Below are positions 25,851 through 37,596 of a stretch of 64,000 bases of DNA, piece by piece. The notes under the pieces were generated by a model that worked only from the letters and a program-made list of their open reading frames with translations, was not told where the DNA came from and ran no database searches. Source of the DNA: Gymnothorax reevesii (Eukaryota; Chordata; Actinopteri; Anguilliformes; Muraenidae); the NCBI GenBank assembly GCA_029721435.1, contig CM056583.1:45723120-45787119 (forward strand). The letters run 5' to 3'. Position 1 is the stretch's first letter. Each line of letters starts with the position of its first letter. A program made the position numbers and the translations under genes.

Positions 25851-26734
25851 GTGAGGCGACAGAATGAAGACATTCGAAAGAGAGAAGCTAAAAAACAGGC
25901 TGAGGCAAACATACTAAGGAGACAACGTGAAGATGTACCTTCCCATCAAACTGTTGCGCGACAGGCGTATATTGCTGTCTCTGACTGCTGTTGTTGAATA
26001 TTCACAACTGCCAGTAAACTGAAATAAGAAGTGACTCTCATTCCCCCCCAATATCTGTGCTTTTTTAATTTCATTGGGACTCCCCAGTATAATAAAGGCT
26101 AAATTAAATAATTATTTTGTGTATTTGTATCGTTTTGTCAGTCACAAACAAGATTTTGCGGTACCACCTCTGACAACGGATCGGAGCAGGGTTTGTTTTC
26201 AGACAAAATACACGGAGGGCAGAGCCCTCACTCTCCCCGTAGCAAGTTAGAAGTCAATTCATCTAACCATAACCGCCCAAAGCTGTTAAATTGAGGTAAA
26301 AAATGATCCGTAAAGCAAATATCATACATAGTTCCTAGACTTGAATAAGCACTTTTTGAAAATAAAAAAAAAAAAAAAAAGTGATGAAGTGATTACCTGA
26401 ATTCGGGCTTCCACTTCCAGCTCTTCTTTGACGTGTGCACACAATATCATTTGCGCGCGTTTGGAAGACGTGATTATGGCGCTGCCATTTCACCTGGCAA
26501 CAAGAAATACTATTTTCTGATTGGCTGATAGGTTGCGGATTCAAACAGAGCCCTCTGCCTTCGCCTCATCCATTCATAGATTACTAATCCTTTTATAGTT
26601 CATGTTACTAATGTGCGGGGAGTTTTATCACTTCTCAGTGTGAGAAATGTCATGTGTGGCGGGAGAGCGTGTGAACTTATTGAAATGCGTGAGTGTCACG
26701 CCCAATGCGTGAGACTTGAGAGCCCTGTTTAACA

Positions 26735-29700
26735 TGTTAGCTAGCCAGCCTAGGGTGCACTTGCCAAAAGCCCAGTCGCTCATGATATCAGCTACTAAGG
26801 TGCATAGGCACCTTATGCAAGTTGGCAGCTACAGCATTGTTGGGAAATATACCCCAGGTTATTCTTGTGTTTCTAAATTATGACTTCTCGCAATTGACCA
26901 TGTCAATTCATTTTTGTTTCGTTCACTTGTTAACCTGTCAACTGTCACTGGGCCCTACAGAATTTTCAAACAAATTTTGAATCCTTCATTTGTAAACTAT
27001 GACTTAAATCCGAAAGCTTAGGCTCAGGATTTCATTTGTACCCACCTTTTTGCCCCATGTCAGTCATAACAAATGCAATAGATCAATTTCTCAAGATAGA
27101 CGCCACAGACTTGAGTGCAATGAAACTTGTCAGTCCTCATCATCAAAGTTGTGTTGTGACGGTCAAACCATGTATTATCTGTTCCAATTGGTCTTGTTCA
27201 AAAGCCAAGAACCAGCGCAATCAAGATATCGACGTTATTTATCCCAAAATTGAGGATTAAGCTGTATATTTTAGGTAAATACTCATTACAGCTACAGCAG
27301 ACGCAGTTTTTTGTGTAACTGTTTTATATGGGAGTAGTGAAATGTGGCATTTGAAATGTGGTATACCAATCTGGGCCAAATGTGAGAAAATGCAGGTGAC
27401 AGTTAAGAGGTTAAAGGCTTGCTTGAGCAAGTGAATATAGCCAGCTAGAATTAGAATTAGCATTAGTAGTTGTGTACTTAACTGTCCGACGGATCTCTTC
27501 CGTTTTAAAAGGCGCAACTGGCACAGTTTAAAATAATCACGGAAACTAGGTAGCTAATATACTTCGGAGATACTGATAAAGCAAATTGATCATTTCGCTG
27601 GCGTCAAATTAGTCACGAGTAATTGGACCATGATATCTTCACGAGAAGCATCAGACGTTATTGCACAACCCTTCCTGTCATATATAAAATACTGCATTTA
27701 CCTGCAGGCCAATTACTGTCTAGCTGCTAAATACAAAAAGTGCGATAGCCAATGATACATTTCCACAGACACTGCAGTTCCATTGATCGCAAGAGTGATA
27801 CAGTGGTTGGCTAGTTAGGCAGCAAGCCACCAGCCACACCAAATTCCACCGCCCATTCTCCAAAGTCAGACCTAAGACACAAACCCCACCACCCCCAACT
27901 GCAAAAATAAATAAATAAATAAAATTTTTATATATGAATATTTATAAGAAAACTTATGGTTTTGGCTTACATCAGATTAACACATTCTGAAGAGATGATT
28001 AAATGCAAACCACTTCAGGGAATATTCCAGAAAATTGTTTCATAAAAGAAATTCTACTGTGAAAACATTAGGCCCATGTATTTTTGGGGCAGTCATCCTG
28101 TGGTCAAAATATTAGTCATGATGTAAAAACACACTTACTGCCACATCAACTGAACGATTGATGCCATTACTATTACCCAGAGCCTCATTGTGCCAGGGAG
28201 AGGACAGGGTTTTGCGTAACATGCAAGAACTGATGAGATAATCCACTAAAGCGAACACTCATTTGGGATACACAACGCTAATTTCGCTGTGTATTTACCA
28301 CCAAACTCAAACATGATACAAAACCCAAGAGACAGAAGAAGGGTCTACAGAAGCAGCATGAATCTTAAGCAGCATCATGTTGAGGAGGGACATTGTTTAG
28401 TGCCCGTTACAGGGTCAGATTCTCCAGTTCTCTTCATTTCCTTTTGGCAGAACATTTATCATTCTTCCACGCTAACAATTGTACGAGAACACAGACCAGC
28501 ACAGGCAGAACAATGAACAACTAAAGCTGGGTCTCCGTCACCCCTTGCAGTGGTTGCTAGGATACTTTTGATCCTTTAGACAGCTTGCAAAGGACTTGTC
28601 ACTTACTTAATATCTAAATAAGAAAAGTCTGACTCTTGTAGAAGACCAATTTACCAAATAAATAAATAAATAAATAAAAGAAAAATTGTGCATACTTGCA
28701 GACCCTCAATTGGCATTTGTTTTGGTTAGCTGGTGTATTTTTAAAAACTAAACACTATGTTGTCTTCACTCATCTAATAAATGACATAAGTTTTATCTAT
28801 AGAGTACCAATTCTAGAGCGACGAACACTGGAAAATGCTAAAGGACGACCAAGCCCCAACAGAAAGGATCTCAAAATTCAGGGGTTAATGTCCCTTTATA
28901 ACTGAAGCTGAACAGGTGTGACTCAGCATGCAGCAGGACAGGACCGGGCTGGGCTGACAGGGCCCTGTGCACAGCGAACCACTGAGACACACATCACTGC
29001 ATGTTCAAGGCGCAGCCTTTCCCAGATCCGGCAATCTGTGGCATGGACACGGTTCAGTGACTCTAGGCGCGTGAAATACAAATTCATGAAATGTCACGTT
29101 AGTTTTTAAGATTATCCAATGATTACAACTTGAAAAGCAGGAAAAAAAATGTGACAGTAGATCTTAAGACAGAGGTGGTGGATAGCTTCACATCAATGGG
29201 CTAACTGTTCTCAGTTATGTGAAAAAGCTGGGCTGCTTCAGTTCAGCAGTGGCTTACAAACACAACAAAAGTCGTATTTGAAATCTCTCAGAAGTGTTGC
29301 CTTCACAGAGCATTTTTTATAAACATGGTAAACATGGACAAAACAAAAGTATATTTCAAGGAACACTGCACACACTTGCTCATGAAAAGGATGGAAATAA
29401 CCCAAAGTTAGTGTATAATGTGCGTTGCAGCCAATTACTCCATGCAAGACAATATACTGGGTATCAATTGCCAAACACACCCACAGTCCTTTCTATTGCA
29501 TATAAATGTAAAATATTTCCCACTGAGGCTGCAACTTGCTCATTGCTGTGGTGTATTTGGCCCATTTTGCACTCATTGTTCACTCTGAGAACTAGCAACT
29601 CCCAGGACCAGGCTGAGGGCTGGTGGCATGGGTTCAATCTTTCCAAATGAATGACTCTGCCAGGAAAACAAAAGGCCGTCAGCAGCTATAGCAAACATAC

Positions 29701-29930
29701 CAGAGCAAATGAGCATGCAAATGAAGTTCAAAGTAAAATGAATGTCTCTTCTCCTTGAGACATGTCAAATCTAAACCAAGTAAGACATGCAAGTCCACCA
29801 TACACGGACACGTTATTGTTAGAGCAAGACGTATGCTGTTGAAAGCATATGGAAACACACACAAAAAGCACAGCCAAGCATTTTGCCATGAATCTAGCAG
29901 TTTGGAGGAATAAACAAAAAAATAACTTAC
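26735..29930. other. Intronic or upstream sequence; GC-richer patch near 28910-29080
   Basis: (TAAA)n-type runs occur at about 27904-27925 and 28657-28678. The patch at 28910-29080 is richer in G+C than its surroundings and lacks a recognisable ORF; it could be a regulatory element, but nothing in the sequence proves this. Confidence 0.5.
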
Positions 29931-30032
29931 TTGTCCATCATGGTTTCAACAAGTGAATATGGATTCATGAAACTGCCCGTTTTCACCACAGAATCCCAGA
30001 GTTGAATACAGCTGATAAGAATTCCAACTCGC
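29931..30032 (-). CDS. Candidate exon, probably 5' exon of sema4d
   Basis: The acceptor has a long pyrimidine-rich lead (TTTTTACTTATTTTCGTTCTCAG) broken only by few purines, and the donor GTAAGTTATT is near-consensus. Both lie on the minus strand, and the 102-nt interval between them is open in one frame only. That frame gives RVGILISCIQLWDSVVK, TGSFMNPYSLVE and TMMDK. Joined to the exon at 7014, this frame runs on without a stop through GNFTLPKIPESN into the MAFSV start. The peptide matches nothing I recognise. It may be untranslated 5' leader that happens to be open, an N-terminal extension, or an exon of another transcript. Seen: splice sites and frame. Inferred: membership in sema4d. Confidence 0.5.
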
Positions 30033-33000
30033 CTGAGAACGAAAATAAGTAAAAATAAATTGAAACTGGCAAAGAAAATAAATCTAATGCATCAGTTTTC
30101 AAACAAAAGCAAAATTAAGCAATATGCAGATAAGTTAATTCTGAGAAATTTGCATGAGTTGATGTCTTGTACTGTTGGTGAACATTTAAAGTTACATCAA
30201 GTATCAATAAAAAAAAGTTAAAAAAAGGGGTCCCTGAATTTCACTGCTCTCAAGTCCTAACTGAACTTCACACAACAGGGGCCGAGTTTATAGTATAGAG
30301 CAGCTGTCGCAATCTAGCCAGAATTCAAAGGTTCAGAGGTCAAAGAGGGCCAATTTTGCTGTTCAGTGGTCACTTTGCACTTCACTGTTAACCTCAATGG
30401 CAAAGAAGTCATGGTGCAGTACTGATATGTTTTCCCTGAACACCAGTTTAGAACAGGGGAAAGAACAAAAACTTGCTAAATTGTGATCTTCAGAACAGAG
30501 ATGCTTGCCTGATTGTTTGCTAGCTTCAGAAACATACAGAAAATAATTACCAAGCTGTGATAAATTATTCCCCAAATAAAAGTTGTTCTTTCTATGCCAT
30601 TATAATACAATCGTGGCTGTTTTACATAAATTCTGAACCCATCTGCAATAAAGGAACTGTAGAAATTGTACTCAAAATTTTATTTAAGTCACACAAATAT
30701 GCTGGCGTCAGCCATGTATAAACCAGGCTAAATATCTTCACATCAACAATCTCGAAGAGGTAAGTGTCTTTCAAAATGCTGAGAAATTCAACCAAAGGAA
30801 AGGCACCAAGCAGTTTTTCCCATTTAAGAGTTCAGAAAAAAACTGTACTGCTAATCAAATCCTTGCCAATTTATGGTGGAACTAATACGTACAGAAACTG
30901 GGTCAAGTCCAAATTAAGCCTCATACAACCTGCCAAAATAAATCACAACATCTATCTTAAAACTTTGATAGCACCTCAAAAAACAGAATGAACAAGAAAA
31001 AAGTGAAATTAGAACTGTACCAATTTATGAATGGGAAGTTTTAATGGGCAAGAGACCATGTTGTGGCAATTGCTGATTTGCTCACAAAATTTCAGAGGGT
31101 GCAGTCATCCAGCCTGGCGGAAAAACGTATCCATGGCAACCCCAACTGCTCAAGCGCCAGCACCGAGAAATCAAACCTTCCCTCCCATGTTTCAGTGAAG
31201 AAATCATGGGTAGAATTAGGTGATACCGCCCAAGTGATATGATATGAGCGATATGATGAATATCGTGAAGACAAATAATTTTTTTGACTATGCTGAATAA
31301 ATGGCTTGATTGCAAGTCAGGCAAAGTACACGGGAATTGATTTAAGGTGAGCTAATTATGCCAAGGCGATGGAGGCTGTCTAACCTCACTGGTAATTAGT
31401 GGACTTCAAATCACGGGTTTCTTCCCGGAGGCATTTCAAATGACCGCATTAGGTATGCGTCATAGAAAAGGTAATAAGCAATCACGTCTGTCTGCCTCAT
31501 AGTGGCAGTTACTTTTATTGCGCTTAAATTAATCGCGATTAATTATCCCGACAGCCCTAGTTTTTTGACAGTCACATTTCTGCCTGGCCTAAAAGCGTTT
31601 AAGCCAAGTAAATTTTTTCAAATTTTGGTTTAATATAGTTTATTCAAATATATTTTGATAATTTGAAGCAAGAAAGGAAAACAGGAACACCTGAATAAAC
31701 TTTTGTTGTTTTTACAGAATGTACACTACATTAGGGGCAACCTAAACCTAAAAAAATTTGCATTATTTAAAAAAATAAATAAAAAATTAAAAAAAAAAAA
31801 AAAAACTAAAAAATTTTTTTAGTGTATTGCAAAATATCATTTTGACAAAAAAAGTTAACTATATTGTGATGGAAAAGTTTGGCCATTTCATCGAGCCCCA
31901 ATTCTGTCACTGAAAGCCAGTCGTTCTCGAACCCAATTTCTGAAAAGATAGCAACACCACTTACTTGACCACATGCAATACTATGAGCAATTAAGCAAAT
32001 CAAGCTGGCAAGTGATCAGTACTTTTCCAAAATTCAAATGTTACAACTGCAAAAAGTAGCAGAAAGACACAGGTTTGATTCATGAAATTGTATTTGTCAT
32101 TACTATATAGGCTACTACTGCCATTCATGTCTTGGTCACAAATATTCATAATAGCCTTAGCAGGAATTCTGCAATTTGCACTTTTATTCCCATGTTCAAC
32201 GTATTTTTGCCCAAGTACACTGCCATTCTGCCACCCATCCAAGTTATTTTAACTTGGCAGACAATTGATTGTTGCAATACAACAATGATTTTTCAAACTG
32301 CAAATGTAATCCCAACATAACCAGGATATCAGAGCAACAGTAATGCCAAAGGCTGTGTTCCATCAATGCGTTTTGACTTATTGACCCTCACAGACAGAAT
32401 AAATAAGGTCACGGTTAAAAATGGAAAGAAAAAAAAAAAAAAATCAAACAGTAATTACAAGCTAGTTAAAAGGAGAAGTGTAACAAACAAATGCACTGGC
32501 ATACTACAAGCATGAATTGCCAGACTGATTTGAAAGACGTGTAGACCTTCAGCCTATATTATACCTACAGGCCATGAGGCAGTCCCCTACTTCAATACAT
32601 AACAACAATACATAACAACATGCATACAAGAGTCATTCAGAAGATGACATATCCCACCGGTTCCACATAATTCGTGATTTACTCATTGCAGGAGAATTGT
32701 ATCCTCTTAATATCATCACTGTAATAATTCTATACTCATAAAACAGATGGATTGATTAGTTTGTTATCAAGGCAAGCATGTAATGATGAATGTATTGATT
32801 CAGAACTAGGATCTTGTGTCATGAAGTGTGGGGAAAACAATAATGTGAGATTTGCTATTACCACTGTATGAAATGGAACACCTATTTCCGTATATGTTAA
32901 CATATACTTACCTTTATAAATAATCAACGATGTACCTTCCATAGTGATATCTTGTGTACCACAAACTTGACAGTGTTCTGTAACCCATACTCTTTCAATA

Positions 33001-33040
33001 GCAATGGCTGGTGTGCTACTGAGTCCTAGGTAATTGACAG
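30033..33040. other. Intronic sequence with repeat fragments
   Basis: Around 31200-31560 the DNA resembles decayed DNA-transposon ends common in fish (GATATGAGCGATATGATGAATAT; then TTAATCGCGATTAATTATCC and CGACAGCCCTAG at 31530-31560). An A-rich tract lies at 31768-31805. No coding exon was recognised. Confidence 0.5.
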
Positions 33041-33129
33041 TTCTGTGTGTTCCTCATTCCATGGCTTGGATGTGAGATACAACATGGACATTTCACTATT
33101 TCACTTGGTCTGTGCGAGCCGAGACTTTG

Positions 33130-33436
33130 ATTTTTTGAAGTTTCTAAGTGGCATAGTTTTTGAGTTCTGTCCCGGAAACGAGACTAAGTCCAAATTTAGG
33201 GCTGTTTTTGGTGAAAATTTCAAGAATTATGGGCAGAATGGAACTGAAACTCTCAAAAGGCAGAACTACACCATAAGAGTAAGTTCCATAGCAAATTTGA
33301 AGTTTGTAAGTGGTATAGTTTTTGAGTTCTACTCCGGAAATGAAAATGATTAAGGGCGGACTGACAGACGGACAGATGGACGGACAGATGGACAGGGTGA
33401 TGACTATATCCCACGGTATTACATACCGGTGGGATA
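33130..33436 (+). repeat. Dispersed repeat with internal 162-bp duplication, CGGA run and terminal hairpin (copy C)
   Basis: GAAGTTTCTAAGTGGCATAG (from 33137) recurs as GAAGTTTGTAAGTGGTATAG (from 33299), giving a period of 162 bp. The unit continues through GGACTGACAGACGGACAG and ATGGACGGACAG to a hairpin, ATCCCACGGTA (33408-33418) with TACCGGTGGGAT (33424-33435), one bulge. The architecture is as in copies A, B and D. Confidence 0.68.
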
Positions 33437-33948
33437 AAAAGCCTTTGCACTTCACCCAGGTTTTCAGATATTACATCAAGCCAATGTAAAAAATCATTGC
33501 CTAGTCGCAAACACAGCAGAGACATCAAGTGGTCAGGCATCCAGACAGCCATTGGTCTTGGAGCCCATGCATGCATGTAAGAGGTCCCTGGAGAGAATCC
33601 CGATTGCTCCTGCATCACATTCCTGTCTGCCTTGGTAGCTAACTCATCTACTCCCTTACTTACATAGTGCCAGATAGTATACTGTACATTGAGCTGTATG
33701 ATCCCTACCTGAGCAGTCAAGTCAACAGATGCATAAGTAATTTGAGCAATTATGGTAATAAAACAGAAAGGAGTGCCCAATTGAAAATTTGGTGAGAAAC
33801 CATACATTATTCCAGGGCGATGAAGATGATCCAACTCTGAGAAACAGCCCCTGCTGCCATACACAATGTCAAATATTTGATGTCCAATTAAAAGCTGCTG
33901 ATGAAACGCCAAACTGCAACAATTAGACTGTACAATCAATACAATCAA
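33253..33948 (-). other. Unassigned 231-codon open reading frame
   Basis: This is the longest open frame in the window apart from the Tc1 transposase. Its C-terminal third is translated from the repeat at 33130-33436 and is therefore probably noise. The upstream part (SGFSPGTSYMHAWAPRP, DFLHWLDVISENLGEVQ) has no motif I can name. It could be a fragment of a retroelement reading frame or simply a chance opening. No splice-site support was found. Confidence 0.25.
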
Positions 33949-34848
33949 AATTTGCTTTCTTCAAATGGAAAAAAGCCACGCTTCTGTTTGAAGTCTGTTT
34001 GAAGAACTAGACGTTGCAAACAATTTATGGTGCTGCAAGGGGGTTAAGACCCAACAATAAATAACAGTTCAGAACTCCAAGTATAAACGGTGATAGAGGA
34101 TTTGGAGCACAATGGTGACCTGTCCAAACTTGGTGATAGAGATTTTTAACTCCTGTCACACATTTCTATCAGCTAATTCTTGGAGCACAATAATTACATG
34201 TCCATAAGTCTCAGTTTTAAACAGAATACACATTTTAATTTTGTGGTATGTCCAACAAAATCTGCTTATATGAATTAAAAATTTATATATTTTAATGAAT
34301 AAACAATCAGTATTACAGAATCATCTGTCTTCCATTGCAAACAAACTTAACTTCAATCTATCACAATTGTGTTATGTCGCATCAAGTGCTAGAACTGTCG
34401 GAGCATGGAGGTGACGTCCATTTTAGCCATGATGTTGCAGTACCACACTTATGAAAACTCACATGTTCAGTATACTTCTGAACCATGCAGTAAAAGAGTG
34501 ACTGACATAGAAATGATATAAATTATGTACCTGATTTAATAGAACGTTTTCAAACCTAAAAATCAATTTTTCTAAAAACCTCCAAAATGGACATAACCAT
34601 TGCGCTCCAAACCCTCGATACACGAACACCTGTATGATCAAATGTTGATGCCCTTTAAAGACTTGAGCAATGCAGCAGCATGCACACAGGCCGTTTCATG
34701 AAATGACAATTCTTGTTCACTATACAGACATATTTGAGAATTTTTTTAAAGCAATATTAGTTTAGAAGCACTTGACTTTTAGGGCCCGTCCCCATGAGAA
34801 CAATTTTTTTGAAAACGCAAATATTTTATGGTTTCCGCCTAGCGTCTA

Positions 34849-36416
34849 CAGGTGCTGGTCAACGAATTAGAATAATTTGAAATAGTGCAATCATTAAATT
34901 TTTTTAATGCATTTTTTGTGCAGAAAGCAAATCAGGTGTTCACCGCACCTGTCCTGCTTGTTAAAGTAATCACAGAACTCGCTACCTGTAAAAAATTTGC
35001 TCAGAGTTGAGCTTTCCAAAAGGCCCATATAGGCCATTTAACTGTGACTCTGTTGTTTTATTGAATTAGAATAATTTTTATTATAATTAGAATCATCATT
35101 TCTCAGTATTTTGTGGCTGCCCCCTTGGCTTGTATGACTGCCTGAAGTCTCCACGGCATCGATTTGACCAGCTTGTCACAAGTTTCCAGACTCACAGCTT
35201 CCCAAGCAGTGGCGATGTTCTGCTTCAGTTGGTCCAGCGTAGTCGGCTTTCTGTCGTGAATTTTCCGCTTGACGATTGCCCAAACGTTTTCAATGACATT
35301 GAGGTCAGGCGAGTTGGCCGGCCATGCCAAAGCTGTTTTTCGGTGAACCAATCTTTGGTCAACTTTGCCACATGAGCCGGTGCAAGATCCTGTTGAAATA
35401 AGAGGTCTTCTTCACCGAACTGTTCCTCAACAGTCGGAATCAGGAACGTTTCCAGAATATCTTGGTATACGGCAGCATTGACAGTCTTCTTGAGGAAGCA
35501 GAGTTTCCCTACACCCCGAGCGGACATGCATACCCAGACCATAACGCTCTGGGGCAACTTGACGGATCTTTTTACACACTCGTGATTGTAGGTTTCGCCA
35601 CCACGACGCCAGACACGAGGACCTTGGTCACCGAAGGAGATGCAAAAGCGTGATTCGTCACTGAAGACCACTTTCTGCCAGTCTTCAGCAGTCCACTCGC
35701 CGTGTTCTTTGGCCCACTTCAGCCGTTTCTCCATTTGTTTCTTGTTCAGCATCGGTTTTACTGCTGGAACGGGAGCTTTGAAGCAGAGTTCGCGCAGACG
35801 ACGGTAAGTGGTTGATCTTGAGACGTTAGCGCCAGTCTGCTCGTTCCACAAGTCGCTGAGCTCGGAAGTGGACTTGAACCGGTTGCTGACTACGATCTTT
35901 CTCAGCTGTTTGTTGTCGCGAGCAGAAGTTTTTCGGACGCCAGAACAATTGGTGCGCTTGCTGCAGTCTTTCTTGAGAGATTTGCAGATGGAAGACTGGC
36001 TGATGCCGAGCTGCTCAGCAATTTTAGTTTGGGTCAAGCCTTGTTGGCGAAGGGCTTGAATTTGAGTCACTATTCCCGTTGAGAGGTCGCGCTGCTTACC
36101 CATGATTGATTTTACAACTTAGAAATTCTACTCAACCCCGACTTCATACTGCACAGTGAACACTCTTCACAGAAAACAAAAATTCGAGCACTTATTCCAA
36201 TTCAATGAAACAACAGTGTCACAGTTAAATGGCCTAAATGGGCCTTTTGGAAAGCTCCGCTGAGCAAATTTTTTTACAGGTAGCAAGTTCTGTGATTACT
36301 CTAACAAGTAGAACAGGCGCGGTGAACACCGGATTTGCTTTCTGCACAAAAAATGGCTTAAAAAAATTTGATGATTGCACCATTTCAAATTATTCTAATT
36401 CGTTGACCAGCACCTG
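34849..36416 (-). mobile_element. Nearly intact Tc1-family transposon with long inverted repeats
   Basis: TA dinucleotides at 34847-34848 and 36417-36418 flank a 1568-bp element. Each end starts CAGGTGCTGGTCAACGAATT and stays similar for roughly 210 bp, as in Tc1 elements with long inverted repeats. Arm differences are few substitutions and small indels (for example AATAGTGCAATCATT versus AATGGTGCAATCATC), pointing to a relatively young insertion. It carries the transposase described separately. Confidence 0.95.
35103..36103 (-). pseudogene. Tc1 transposase, one frameshift from intact
   Basis: The start codon is at 36103 and the stop at 35103. The first frame (36103 to about 35335) carries the N-terminal DNA-binding region: helix-turn-helix GLTQTKIAEQLGISQSSICK, then a second one around STTYRRLRELCF. 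Next come FSDESRF (first catalytic D), GPRVWRRGGETYN, SVMVWVCMSARG and LFQQDLAPAH (second D). Near 35335 the frame shifts, at or next to the run of A in GAAAAACAGC. The second frame continues ALAWPANSPDLNVIENVW, supplying the catalytic E with about 34-residue spacing (DD34E class), and ends MPWRLQAVIQAKGAATKY. All catalytic residues are present. Only the frameshift is visibly disabling. Confidence 0.93.
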
Positions 36417-37237
36417 TACACGGCGATGGCGAAAACGCAGCCCGAAAACAGTGTTTTAAATACAGGTTCCAGAGTGAGAAAATCTGAAAACGCCACCCCA
36501 GCGTGTGTGGACAACCAAAACAGGGTTTTTTTGAAAACGATGACGTGACAGCCCCCATCACAGCCCCTAGCCCTGTGTGTGGATCTGTATGGCGCTGTAG
36601 CATTTGTACAAAAATAGACCAAAAACGGAGAAGGCGGCGAGCCTCAGTTTTTGGTACATTTCTGTACAAACACTACAGCGCCACACACAGGCATTGAATA
36701 CTGGCTCAGCATTTTGGGTCGTTTTAGGCGTCTCAGTGTGGATGCAGATGTTTTTAGAAATGATGCCGTGTGGATGGGAGATTTTTTAGAAACTACCCAA
36801 AAAAAAAAAAAAAAAAAAGTTTTCGGAAATCTCCGTCTCCACGTGGACGAGGCCTAAATTTTCAGACAGCCTACATGTAGCTTCCAAAGGTCAGCACTCT
36901 GCCAACATCAGCAGCTTATCCCTCAGCCTCAGGTACAGAATTCACCCAGCCATCTGACCGCACCACTGCACTATTCAACCTATTTGCTGACTAGACAAAG
37001 TTAATACTACATGGTTGACATTGTACACAAGACAGGTGCATCCACAATGTTCCAATCCCAGGGTTTCCTGCAGAGCTTTTTTGGCCAGGTGCCCCGCCCA
37101 GCCTGAAATCTGTAGCAACCGGGCTAGGATGTCGGGCGAAAAAAAAAAAAAATGCAATTCATGCAAGCGACACTGCAGCGCTTGAGAACTAATCTACCAG
37201 CGCACCTCAGGGCCGGCGCTCGCCTAGACGAAAATCG

Positions 37238-37596
37238 GCAACAATTAGTCCTGGCTTGTTCTTAATGGTTTTCCTTTATTGACACGTTTTCCAATTCAAG
37301 AGTAATCAAGTGGCAATTGAAGACACAGAAAATGTAAACGGACGAAACCACGTACTAGTCACCAAAATTACCGTAATTCGCTGAAGAGTTCTGAAATGCC
37401 GTCGCTGAGTGACAGTGCATATACCTAATAATAATCAAATTGTTTTTCTGTGCTGAATGTAGCCCATTATTTTGTCTCTTTTAGATCGCATGGGGGAGAG
37501 GCGCCGTGTCTTCAATAGCCACTTGATTATTCTTGAATTGGAAAACGCGTTAATGAAGGAAGCCCTTCAAGAATTAGCCAGCACTAATTATTTTAA
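37238..37596. mobile_element. Foldback element with ~85-bp imperfect inverted arms
   Basis: ACGTTTTCCAATTCAAGAGT with AATCAAGTGGCAATTGAAG (about 37281-37320) is inverted as CTTCAATAGCCACTTGATTA with TTCTTGAATTGGAAAACG (about 37512-37549). The outer parts AACAATTAGTCCTGGCTTGT and AGCCAGCACTAATTATT also pair. No coding sequence was seen. It is probably a MITE; no target duplication was identified. Confidence 0.7.

Larger units (their letters stand above)
23966..26727. mobile_element. hAT-like element, 2.8 kb, holding a nested element
   Basis: CAGGGCTCTCAAGT at 23966-23979 and ACTTGAGAGCCCTG at 26714-26727 are perfect 14-bp terminal inverted repeats. TTTAACA lies immediately outside both ends (23959-23965 and 26728-26734), consistent with a target duplication of the 7-8 bp size typical of hAT elements. 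No transposase was recognised, so this is a non-autonomous copy enlarged by later insertions (24068-25285 and the repeat near 25468). Confidence 0.75.
34780..36857. mobile_element. Palindromic hAT-like MITE split by a Tc1 insertion
   Basis: The left arm TAGGGCCCGTCCCCATGAG (34780-34798) and the right arm CACGTGGACGAGGCCTAAA (36839-36857) are imperfect inverted copies. The interior has a second inverted pair: TGGCGCTGTAGCATTTGTAC (from 36590) and GTACAAACACTACAGCGCCA (ending near 36683). The Tc1 at 34849-36416 interrupts the left arm. An A-run occupies 36800-36818. No clear target duplication was found. Confidence 0.6.

Noticed and set aside
29294..29650. 118-codon plus-strand ORF
   Set aside because: No recognisable motif, no splice support, and a composition typical of chance frames.
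36385..36857. Cluster of ORFs right of the Tc1
   Set aside because: They are frames through the palindromic MITE, which explains their similarity on both strands.
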